Assembly: GCA_037576195.1 (NCBI GenBank)
Contig: CM075102.1
Location: 49,534,745-49,598,744, forward strand
DNA length: 64,000 nt
Source of the DNA: Phytoseiulus persimilis
Lineage: Eukaryota > Arthropoda > Arachnida > Mesostigmata > Phytoseiidae
Direction: 5' to 3'
Made by a program: the position numbers and the translations under genes. This document shows positions 1 through 12,100 of the stretch, one piece after another. How positions within the stretch are numbered: position 1 is the stretch's first letter; each line of letters begins with the position of its first letter. The notes beneath the pieces were generated by a model. The model worked only from the letters and a program-made list of their open reading frames with translations, was not told the origin of the DNA and did no database searches.

Positions 1-3000
1 ATTCCGCACCGGGGCTCGCCGACGGCCCTCGTGGGGGATCATGTGTAGCCGTAGTCTATGGGGAGGAATTTCCCATCATGGAAATTCGCCGGATCGTCCT
101 TGTCGCACAGCTCAAACATTGAGGCTGTCATTGAAAAATTGTCGTACTTTGTGCAACTATCGATAAATCGGACAAAAACCCCGGTCGAGGACCTGGGCTT
201 CGACTCACGACTCGCGAAAACCGCGGTTGGCGTTCTGATACGCCACGTCGGCGGGGGACCAAATGGAATATTGGAATTAATGCTTCGCACTTACCTTCTG
301 GCTCCCAGCTTGCGCGCACCTCGGCCCCTGATCGGATGATTGGAGTGTGGGTCTCGACGAAATGAGGCTCTGGGTTTATTGAGATGATAGATGACATCGG
401 ACGCTCGGAGCAAATTGAGGAAACGCCTTTGGCTGTTCATTGCCGGTCGCTCGGCTCGGCCAGTGGGCGGCCGGGCAGCGGCCAACCGGACGCGGAGCGT
501 ATGGCGTTGTTCTTGGCACGATGGGGCGCAGCTATCGGGGCGATGTGGACTCGAAGTACATCCTGCTCGCAACGAGTCCTCCTTCGCCCCCACGGCCTCC
601 GTCGCCGCGACTGCCACTGTTTCGACGGTATCCTCTTGTCGATACCTGTATCCATCGTGCAGTATCGTTTCGCTCATTCCTACCGAATACATTAACATTA
701 TGATTTATGAAGGCGCCTTCCGGCCGACTGCGGCCCTGGCCGCCGCCGGTGTCTTATAAGTGCTTCGTTTCCTCCTGCCTCATACTGTGGCAGGGCGTGC
801 GGCGGCTCTTTACCTCAGCAGCAGCGTCCCGACGTCCGATGTCCTCAGCAGGATCGCCTTAACGGCCGCTGGCTCAGGTCATCATGCGCAGACCACTTGA
901 ATAGATTTTCCTATCCTTCTGTGGCCCGCTTTCTTTTTTTTTTTGTTGCGACGGCGGCTTCCGAGGTGTCCACTCTTGACCAAAGAAACGAACAGGGTCG
1001 GTCGTGCCATCATCTGTGCGCGCCTCGGAGAGGAAACATTTTGCTCCTGACGACACGGGAACTGCTTTCCGCCGACGAAGATCTTCCTGCCAACGACCGC
1101 AGACGAAGAGCAGCGGGAATGGAAGGAGGAGGAGGGGGAGGCTCTCCTTATGTGTATTATCATACACTCCTGAGTGAATGTGAGACTCTCGAGAGTCGGA
1201 GATTCAGCTCCTGTCCTCAGACCTGTCCGCAGGGCGGCTCTGGGCTGACGAAAGTTCCTCCGGGACACGAAAGGGTCAGTCAGTGGTGAAAGCACACTAC
1301 GAACTCAGAACGTAGTGTTCCGCGGGTGCGCGCTTCCGAGATCTATGGTTTCCGCTCGGATTGGAAGCTTCTCGAGTGGGATACTTGAAGGGCCGGTGGA
1401 AATCGTGCCAGGATCCGTGGAATGTGAGGCCTGCAGGCAGGCCCATGACTCCTGGGAAGCTCTCGAGCGGGGTGCGTCAACGGCGGAAATTCACCTCGAA
1501 TCGAGCGAGCCCGGAGGAAAATACAGGACGGCGGTCTATGCTCTGTCCGCCAATGGAGGAGTAGGCGTGTTCTCCTCTCCTGGAAGCATCGCATCAGTTG
1601 TACACGAAGGCTTAACTGTTTGACGCTGTCACGCCTGCTGTTCGTGCCTTCGTTCTCTTTTTGTCGGCGTTGTTCTCGGGGTTCCCTCCTCCGACTTCGC
1701 CCGCAGTTGGTGATTGACTACCTGCACGCCTGTCCGTCTTGGTGTTCGTCCCTTCGCGGCTGGGTCTGTCGGTCAGAGTGTTCGGTCTCGATTCTATCTA
1801 TACGTCTGTTGGTTTCCCGTCACTATGTCCGTCTCTCGTAAAGGGGATTAAGATGGCGTGTTGTTGCGGCCGCAGTTGTGATTAAGATTCTCGGCACGAT
1901 CCAAGCTGCGAAAACTGACTGAGGTGGTTTCCGAGGAGTCGGCCGCACGCAGTTGGGCCTGCGGCTGAGCCTGAGATCAAGCTACGGCTCCATCGTGGTT
2001 CGCCAGTGGAGCGAAGTAGACGAGGACGAACACCACTGACGACGATGAGTAGGCAGTGAACAGAGGCCGTAATACGTTGGTTGCTCGCTCGCTCCGGTGT
2101 GCCTGTCTCCAGACGGACGAAGAAAGATTAATTAGCTTGTTCACAAACGGGAGGAGAGTCGGTCACTCACACAGGGAGGCTGGGGTTGGTAGACTGCAAG
2201 GAGCCGGAATCCCCGCCAGCCTCTCAGACGTCTGACTGGCATTGCGGTGGCCAGTTGATTTATCGAGATATATTCGCCGTCACATTTCCCTCACAATCCC
2301 AATACCTCCCACGACTCCTACTTCTTTATCTTCGGGGAGTGTCAATCCGCTAACACTGATCACATTCGACGCCGTTGGACGGGATGTCCTACAATGCTCG
2401 TTTGCAGGATCAAAGAAATATTCTGCCTATTACCTCGTAGCGAATCCTGATGGTTCGGTAAGGACTGACGCCGCCGAGGAATCGAATTCACCCAACGGGG
2501 TGGCGGTCAACCATAACCTGCGTCACGCGAGTCGGCCACTGCGACGTTGTTTTGAGCTACGCTGCAGACGTCCACCGCTGACGTCCCTGCCGAGTCCTCC
2601 GCCCAAGCTCTCACACCAGCTCCACAAGGTTTCCATGGACGAGGAGGGAGCGGGAATACCGGATTTCCTTGAAATAGTGTCTCTCGACAACCTGGCCAAG
2701 GGCGAGCTGTCTGTACGTCCTCGACACGCTTGATTGCTCGTGTTAGAATGCTCTCATGGGACCGATGTGACAATGAGAAATCAGCAGGAACACAATCAAA
2801 ACTATAGAGCAATCCTCCCGAATATCTCAACTTCTGCATCTTGCCCCCATAAGGAACCGCCCTCTACCGTCATGCGCTCCCACGCTTTTGGACACTCTAC
2901 GGGCAGAGCGACTGGGACTAACAATAAGTCCGCCCGCGCGAGCAGCGGCGCGACGTGCGAGAAAATCCATGAAGAATTTACGAGACACGTTGTTCTGACT

Positions 3001-6000
3001 GCGAGACAGCCACGTCAGAATGCGCCGTCGGCGACACGCAAAGCGGATGTGTGCCTCATTTGTGTTGGGTAACACTTGGAAGCAGAAGAATGCGTCGCTT
3101 TCGAGCATTGAATAAATTATGAACGTTGTCGACGCGCTCTCGTCGTCATTGTTGGTGTTTTCCGCTCTAATCAAGCGTTCCCTCCTCCCCCCCCCCCTGT
3201 CTGGCTGCCTGTCTATTCCTCTCTCTGGTCGAAAGGTCATGCTCGTAAAGCCGACGTTGCAGGAGTGGAACTCAGAAGTTGTTCGCTATCTCTAGAATCA
3301 GTTCTTGGATGCGGCAGGGTCTTGAACTCGCCTAAATGACACAATCGACGCGTCACCTGAAGAACAACCAATGCTGCGAATTTCCCCAGCTCGACCCCAA
3401 ATTCGAGTCGTGAACCAGTCGTTGGGCCACTGGAGCGGAAAGCCTGCTGCGGGGACGGGAGCAGCTTAAGATCGTTGTAACATCGACCACGTTGACAGTC
3501 TCTGGTATTAACTGTCTCTCTCTCTCTCTTTCGTCTATTTCCTTCTGAGAAGCCATTGCTGACAGCCTGTGGAAGGTACAGTGTGAAAATATCGACGGAA
3601 GGTCCAACGCACGAGAACAACGACTGCGAGCCGGAGAGGGGGATGCGAATTCTGATGAAGACTTTTTCGAACGATCCAACAATGAGCTCTTGATAGCACC
3701 CATCGTTGCCCGCTTCCAAGCTCTTCTCAGCCATGTCACCTTTGCGCTTAAACTTTCTCTGCGAGAACCAGGGCAACATAAGCATCGAGAAACATCGAGA
3801 ATACGCCGCCGAGTCGATGAGCGAGCCTAATGGCGGGACGGAAACAAGGAAATAGGTATCCTAGGAACACCCTCACCCTCATCTCGGTTTTTCGCTGCTC
3901 ACTCAATCAGGCTCTCGTCGTCGACGATCTACGTGATCGTCACGCTGGAGCCCTCAATATACGTGACGTCTACATCGACGGTCGGATAGATATAGGATGC
4001 GTTATTTTCCGAACCGTGACGGGAAAACTTTGGTCGATTTCGACAAAGTCGAGCCTTTGTTATGGGGTCAGCCGGTGATCCGCGATCGCGGTAAAACTGC
4101 TGCTTGTGAGATAGATTCACGCATTACTTGGAGAGTAATGCGAGCGAGCGGACCAAGCCGTGATGCGAAGTCGGGTGCCGGAATGACGTCGTTCGGACCC
4201 ATCGTGTTCTGTGGAAACTAGCTTGAAAAGTATCGATAAAATCCATGTTTTAGGCGGCGAAACCAGTGCGGACTCGAAAAATACCAATGCGGCAATTAGG
4301 GTCGTCGGGATCTGGACCAGTATACTCGAGATTCGCAAGATTCCCTCGGAAATCCCTCTCATTCAGAGAGTGCTTCACTTCGACCATGGACCGCGATAGC
4401 GGCACCCGAGAAGCCTACGTCGTCCATTCCAGAACACGCTGTACAGGGTGGTCGACTCGGAGAACTGACCGAGAAACGTCTTCAATCAATCGATCGGATT
4501 AGTATTGTTTTTATCGGATGCGGCAGAGGATTCCGCAGTTTCTCTGAAGAAATTACGAGGATCGGTCCAGAGCTCTAAATGGACGACCTATCGCTTCAGC
4601 ATCACAAAAATCCTTGTTCTGTCGACTAAATCTCGCCATCGATTCAATCGCCCCATGTCTCCTCAGGGAAGCCGAATCGGAAAAAAAAAAACGATGGCGG
4701 AAAGTTCCAAGAGTGGTCCAAACTCCCTGACTATGGAGTGACCGGGTCGTTTCGACCACTTTTTGTCCATCCGGGAATCGAGCGTCTCCAGTTCTTCGTC
4801 GTGGGAGGTAAAATTGAATGATATCCGATAGAACCAATACTAACTCGATCGGTGACTTTAGACGTTTCTCGGGCAGTGTTTTGTAATGGGTCGGAAAGAA
4901 AGGCATTTTTTGAGGCTTCCTAGACGATTCAAATCTCGGTCGCTTGTCCAGAATGGAGAAGGAGGAGATGCGTCATTCCAGTAATCGATCGCGAAATCCA
5001 GAATCGGTTCATTTTTCACCGAAAGTTGAAGAAAAGAGAAAAGGGTGATAAGATTTCCGACACACGTTGACCAGCCTATATGCGAGCAGCGTTGAGCTTC
5101 GGAACAAGATAGACGGAGGGACCACGATCTCGATCGAAGTAAGCTCGAAGATCAGGAAGCCCCGTGGCGGTGGCGGCCGAGGCGCAGTGCGTTGCGAGCT
5201 GGGGTCAACGTTCGGAGCCATGTTCTCATGGCGATCCTTTGACTCCTTTGAGGCTGCTAGCACGCTAAGATTCAATCTCTGCGAGGCTCTTCCCGACGAC
5301 GGAAATCGCATCGAAAACGTGCCCCACGATGGGATTCAACCACCTGTCGCAATATGGGAGCCGAATGTGACATTTCCGAGATTTGCTCCGCTGATTGAGA
5401 GAAATGGGTGTCGACAAGGGAAACCCAGCCCATTCCTGCCCCGAGTAGTCTCGTACGAGAGGATCGCGTTGACGACGAGGAAGTACTCGTTACGCAACGC
5501 TTCAACGGCGGCGGCGTTGGATCGAAATTCTTCTCCGATTCCATGATGTCGCTGTTATTTGCTGCATGGCAAAATCTTGTTTCGACTAGAAGTCCTCCTG
5601 CTCTGAGGGCGAGCTCATTCGTGACTCGCTGTTTCGGTGGTGGGAGGACTTGAATCGTCAGGCAGAGACTCTCGGGTGATGCCGGCGATTATTCTGAACC
5701 AATGTCGGAAACGATCCGGAAATTGGGGTTGAGCCTCATCGCGGTTCGGGAATGTATGCTTCATTCACACGCGGTCATTCAAGCGGGATTCTCCGATCTT
5801 TCAAGGAAAACCTGCCTGACAAAGTTGCGAACCCTGGGAGAATCATAGCGAGGGCCTCTCCTTACCTTGCTCCCCTACCAAGGCGAAACCAGTATCTTCC
5901 GCTCGGAGATTCCCGATTGAGATTCCGACTTGAAGTTCCCGAGATCAACGGGGCTTCGAATCGGCGGACTCGCATTCCGCCCGGCGTGAGAGCAGCGAGA

Positions 6001-8828
6001 CATCGAATCAAGTTCGTTCTCTCTTTCATCAGCTTGTGAGAATATTGAGAAACCTCGGACTCGCCCCCGAACGCCGTTGTCGCCCGTGAGGATGAGGAAA
6101 TGTTCATTGGCAATCAACTATTCCGCCGGAATGCGTTCTCGCGAGCGAAGTCCGTTGAGAGACACCTGACCGGGAGAGCAAGAGCAACGAGCGAGCGATA
6201 AAACCCCTCAGACCTGCAGGTCCGTTTCCGTTTCAATCATGGCCTCGGAGGGAAAAAATGTTGCACGGGATGGATTCAGTTCAGATCATTACGAGGAGCA
6301 CCTCTGGCGGACGGGTTTGTCGCGAACCGGCGAACGCAAGCGAGCGGAGGAGCGAAATGGACTACCGCCGAATCGTGAAACGTTTGGCACGGAAAGCAGG
6401 AATCGTAAAAGTGCCTTATTGGATGGACTCAGTTTTTGCCGACCCAGTTGCTCCCTCGCAGTTCGGTTGCCGTCCAACTGGTGGGCTTGGTGACCGTCGC
6501 TTTGGCTCGCAATGATCTTCAGAACCGGAGGAAAGTCCCCAATCTTGCAGATAAGACCCAGAACAAAATTCAATTCCGATGTCGTTGATTTTGCTGCATT
6601 GTTGTTTCCTCGAGAACAACAGACTGTCCTCGGGAGGACAGACTGCTGGACAGACGAGCAAACAGCGCAGTGGGCCTCGAGAGAAGTTGGAGCTCAAAAG
6701 AAAGAGAAACGTCCACGTTCCCGTTGATTCCGTTCAGGTTTCCCATTCGTCGCGAATTCGGCTCAAGTTTCTTGCCCCAGAAGACTCGGTTCTGAGCCCC
6801 TGCGGATCCCGCGCGTGTGGAGCCCCTCTCCCCCCCCCCCATAGGCTTCATTGTTCTTGCTCTGTCAGCCCCCAAAGGTCCCTGTCGGTAACGCTGTGCG
6901 CCCTCACCTGGTAGGACCCCTAACCCTCCCGCCCAGCCCACCGACCGTAGCTGTCTACTTCTGTCGATCATTCGCATTCAGAAGAAACGATTTCATCTCA
7001 ATCCCGCGGGAGTTGCCTTCAGTTTCCGTGTGCGGGGCTCGCGGCGTACAGCGGGTTGGGGAGGGCAAGTTATGGGGCCCTTGTTGCGAATCGAATCTCG
7101 GCCACCGGAGAAAAATGAAGGATAGGAAAGTGATGTCGCTCGCTTCCGCGAATCGCATGCTGCGGCATTTGACTTTTAGATTGAGCGGATTTCACATCCG
7201 ACTGCAGTTTCAATCAGCGGCCCGTCTGCTGTATTTTCGATTAATACCGAGGACCACTCGATTCGTGCGGCGGCGGCATGGAAGGAACATCTATCCCTGC
7301 CGTTACTCTCCTTTTGACCGCATGAGCTCTTTTCTCTCTCCCCTCCTCGGTGGTTTCGGTATCCGTCCCGGAGCCTGTGGGCGTTGAGGAAGACGCTCCG
7401 AGCAATCGGATTTTGGTTCAAACGAGTGAAGGATGGGACGAATTTTCCACTGGGGAAGCGGAGAGGGGTACGATTTCCGTCAGTGTCCACAAGTGTTCCA
7501 GACCTCGTTCTGCTGCAATATTTAGCAATCTTCGGCTTTCAACAGGTTTAGGTGACTGCGGCCGAGATCGAGGTAGCCAGACTGTGTTCGTTCTGACACT
7601 CTGAGGAACTCGGGGCGATCGGATGATATCTTGGTGGGCAAGTAGGCACTAGAGACTGCACTCAGGGTTCAGGACAAGAACGAGCTCAACGACGGAGCTC
7701 CCGAGCCGACACCGGTTTTTTTGCCGGGAAAGGATCCAGAAGGGTCGCGAGGAAGGATATGGCCCACGCATTAGACTCCACGGATGAACACGGTCTGGCT
7801 GCAGTCAATGTCCTGTGGGCTGTCGAGAGGATACAGCCCATCTAGCTTTCCTATCTGACTGTCTGTGCACTCTGTTCCATATATGTCGCGCTAGACGAAC
7901 AGTCGAGGAAAAAATGTACAATAACTCACAGTGACACATTCTCCTACGGCAAGGAGAGCAACAGCGCCAAGCAAGGCGGCTTCGAGAGTGGTTGCTTGGG
8001 CAGTTGTACTAGTCGTGCTCGTCTGCATCGAGCAGGAGAAGGGGGCTTAATGTACAGATGACGTACCCCAACATGCTAGATAAATAAATATACGGCTCGC
8101 CTGGTTGGCGAGTGCCCGCTGAACGAAAACTGGGTCCGGTGGACAACGCTGCAAAATTGATTCCATGGCGACGCTCTCGGAGAAGAAAGAAACTCAGTCC
8201 CTCCGAGATAGATCATATTGTGCTTCCGCTCAACTCGGAATCTCCGTCTCCTCCGCGTTTTTTCTGCCGCTGATGTCGTTTCCCCCGGGTCGGACCGGTT
8301 TCTCCAGCTCACTTTCAGCCGGAGCTCCTGTCTGCCACTCGACCACCCACCCTCAAGGGTACATCAGGATCTTGCAATTTCCGTCGCGGTCCGTTTTTCT
8401 CACTCCACGAGAGCCCTCCTATTCTTCTGCCCGATGCAGAAGTTTGCGCCTGACCGCCTGCCTGTCGACTAACGCGCCAAGTGCGGTGGATTCCTGCGAG
8501 AACTGCCGCCACCGGCCACCGCTCATGTGTTCAATAGAGAAGCGCCTGAAAAGATTTTGCACAGCGATCGCCTATGGTCAGCGGCGAGTCTTTTCTTTTT
8601 GAGAGGGAAATATGGCTTAAGAAGCCCTGTCTCAATAGATCGTCGGCCCGCCATATGAGGCCGTGCTGATTTACGGGCTCTTGGGGTTTCGTCTCGCAGC
8701 TATCTCGGGGCCATTAGATGTAGTTATGAAGATGGCAAATACAACCCAGCCCGGATCGCTGGGATCTCCGTCGTCGAGTCCGAGGAGAAGCTCCCCACTA
8801 ACGATAACATGGACTTTGTCTCTTACAG
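1..8828. other. No supported exon; intron or upstream DNA of the receptor gene
   Basis: I searched for the missing S1 (WNGM, GFCVDLL) and amino-terminal domain motifs on the + strand and found none. Open frames here are short and lack domain character. A - strand donor-like GTAAGT at about 293-298 follows a protein-like WEPEG, but no partner exon could be joined. Confidence 0.5.
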
Positions 8829-9129
8829 AATGCAGATCTTGCTGTCGCTCCTATGACGATCAACTTCGCGCGTGAAAGTGTCATCGATTTCACCAAACCA
8901 TTCATGAATCTGGGAATCCAGATTCTATTCAAGCTGCCCAGCGGGATGCCGGTGAGGCTGTTTTCCTTTATGAGCCCTCTAGATACGTACATCTGGATGT
9001 ATGTTCTCTGCGCGTACGTTCTCGTCTCGTGCACCATGTTCCTGGTTGCCCGTTTCTCCCCTTACGAGTGGAAGGACCCTCACCCCTGTGTTAAGGAGTC
9101 CGGTCTCATGGAGAACCAATTCAGCCTCG
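8829..9129 (+). CDS. Receptor exon: end of S1, M1
   Basis: Acceptor TCTCTTACAG, then [36 protein letters not shown]1 around [17 protein letters not shown], then [12 protein letters not shown] and the donor GTAAGT. It starts in phase 0 and ends in phase 1. Confidence 0.92.
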
Positions 9130-12100
9130 GTAAGTTCGTTTCACACATCGCTGCGATCCGATTCGTAATTCCTCCAAGTCGGTAAACCGTCGTGAGTTGA
9201 TTTCCCAGAATCTCAAGTGGCGAATTAACACCGTCGAGATGAGCTCTCTGCCAAAGACGGAGTCAAAGCTCGGTGTTCGATTGAGCACGTACAGGCGGGT
9301 TCCCCCTCAGAGCTTTAACTCCGGCGTCTTGGAGCTCCGCCAGACGCGCTGATCGCCCCAGAGTCCCAGACACTGATGTAGAATAGTCTTTCAAGGTCAG
9401 GGGAAAGACCATTCCCAGATGGATATGGTGCTCAATACCATACCGAACGAACTCTCTATTCGAAGGGAAGCTTCCGTTGATGTAAGGAATATCGTGTGAC
9501 AACAGATCATTTGGACCTGTCGAAAGGAAGCCGTTGCCGTCCCGGTGATTCTCCGCCAATCGCCGAGCGGACCATGTTACTTCCCGACGCAACATTGTTT
9601 ATAGCGGCATGATCGGTCTTGGGCATCGATTGCCGACCGCTCGAGACGCGCGCTCCGCAGATCTGTGAGCGGGTGGTTGGGAGTGCTGCATCGGGTTGTA
9701 ACTTCCCCCTGGTCCACCTGATCATTTATTGACGCTCGCCTCTGTCCCTGTCTGACGCATTCGCAGTCGCCAATGCCTTTCCCGATAGAAGTAAGAAAAT
9801 GTCGTATGGGAAACCGACTCTGGCGACGAAGCCTTCTTCATCCAATCGTCGATCACGGAAAGCCTCGGTCCCCTGGAGCGTCTGAGAGTACATGAAGAAG
9901 CGATTTGGAACAGAGTCCATGAAATCCTCCTCGAGAAAAGATCCGAACCCGCGGTCGATCCAGTGTTGACGATGCTGTATGCTCCGCGGCTCTCCCCTTG
10001 GCGTTGTCGATCTGCTTGCGCATGACGGCCAACAGTTTGAAGACCCAGAAAAGTCTGAATGCAGGACAAAGGCGCTCGGGTTTCAGTTTTTTCTTCGTCT
10101 GCTGCGTTGTTCTCAGAAACAGAGATGGGAGCTCAATGGCGGGATATCGGAAAAGCCTTCCTCGACGGCTGGATTCACTCGAACCAGCGAGTACCCAGTC
10201 GGTCGGTCGCTTGTCAGTTTGGTCAGCCACATTACTTATACACTTAAACAGAATAATAGAAAAGAAGGAACGCTTTTGAGAGGGATGTCGGCCACTCCGT
10301 GCATTCGCAGCCACCGAAGAGAGGCCTCAACTGGCTAAGGAGCAAAGAGCTCTCTCGAGGAGAAAGGACGGACAACCAAAGGCTTTGATCTCACGCTTCA
10401 TTAGGACTGTGGCGGGTAAGGCACGCAGCACACGCAGCCAAACCGCCGGAGGAATGGGAGGACAGGCGGGCGAGCGAGCGAGCGAACGGCGGCGGCGGAT
10501 CAGTGGAGGCGCCCGTTTCTCTCCTTTTATTTTCCTCCGGTCTTTATTCCTCTCTTGGCATCGGGCGCTTCTTGTCCGCGGGAGGCGGCTGCCTCGTCTT
10601 GAGAGGGGCTCCTCGAGCGACAGGACAACAAGGTCACCGGATCAGTTTCAGAGTCCAGCCACGTTCTCGCGTTAATCTTGGTCTTCTCGAGACACATATC
10701 TTCCGGAGGATATATCACTACAACTGGGAATTCGGGAAAAGGGCAGGAGCGAGAGCTTTCTTCGCTCTTTTTGCGAAACAGTGAGAAAGGCGGGGAGAGC
10801 GAAGGTCTCGCAAACGTTTGCAACGTGGCGGAGCAGACAAGGGAAGAATCCCGAATGGCTCGTAAATTATTCCTCGCGAATACAATACGAACCTGCGAAT
10901 AGTGGCGTTATAGCATCGTGGAAAAGTTACTTATCTCCACGGGTCACTACACGTGTTGTTCCTTTGTGAAGCCATCCTCCTCTATAGGCTGCAGATAGAG
11001 TCGGTCGTGGGGCGAAATAGTGAAAAACAGCCCAGCTTATCGACTCGGTATCATTAGGATTTCCAGAAGACGGGAATTCCCCACGACTCGGTCCAGTGAC
11101 GCGGACCATGCGGCCGTTGTAGAATGCTCAGTGGCCGGGTTTGGGTACGCCCGACTTGTGGCCTAGTGGACCTGGAGTGCTCTTGAGAAGCTTGTCTGGT
11201 CGTCACTTCACCTTTGTAGGCTTCAATAGACGAACAAGTAGCACAAGGAACTTGGCCGGTCGAAAACAACAGTGAAGACGATCGCACCCGACCGCGTGCT
11301 TCCCACCCACGCTCTAACTTCTCTTGGGGGTCACTTGTAACGAACGCGATCCTTGTCGACCGGCCCAAGAGCAGAGCAATCGGTCGATTCGTTCCCTTCC
11401 ACATTGAGGGGACGTTCCGCTTTCAATCATCGTCAATCATCGACACTGTCCACAACAACAGCGGCAGAAGGGGCGAGGGTGGTGGCGCCAGCAGATGTTG
11501 CGGTCCCCCGCAGAAGTCGTTCGAGGTATTGACGTGGTTGTGGGGAGAAGGGAGGGGGGGGGGGGGCTAGGGGGACGGGTGCGGCTCCGCATGAACGGCA
11601 AATAGTGTCCATCCGCCTCAGATATACAATCCAGTGGTGTAACCTCGGCCACACTCATTCTTCGTTGGGATTCGATCAGTCTCTGGCGTCCACCAGAAAA
11701 GTGCTCATGAACCGAAACTATTCATCAACTCCGATACGAGAACGTCTCTCCGTGGCTGAGCGCTCGCAAATTTTCGCCGGATGAAGTCACGGTGGGGAGT
11801 TCCGTAACCTCGAGCGTTCAACGACGTCTTCCCTCAAAGGCAATGGTTCTGAATCGACTTTTTTTCAAACTCACAGAGAAAGGCTTTGGCAGCTAAAAAC
11901 TGTTTGCGTACAGCGGGGACACGGGCGCGAGGGTTCCGGAGGAGTTAGGAAAGGTTCAAAGGAACGGAAGGGGCTGCCCAGTCCGAGCAGAATAAGAAAG
12001 GAACTAAATGAGAGCGAAGAAAGGTTCCACGAGGACTCGGCTGCTGGTAATCTCCTGACTCCGGAGTCACCCCCCTCGACCCTTTGTTTCCCTTTCCGAA

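Noticed and set aside
293..397. Minus-strand exon at the left edge ending WEPEG before GTAAGT
   Set aside because: The donor is good, but no acceptor and no partner exon could be matched in phase, so it cannot be separated from chance.
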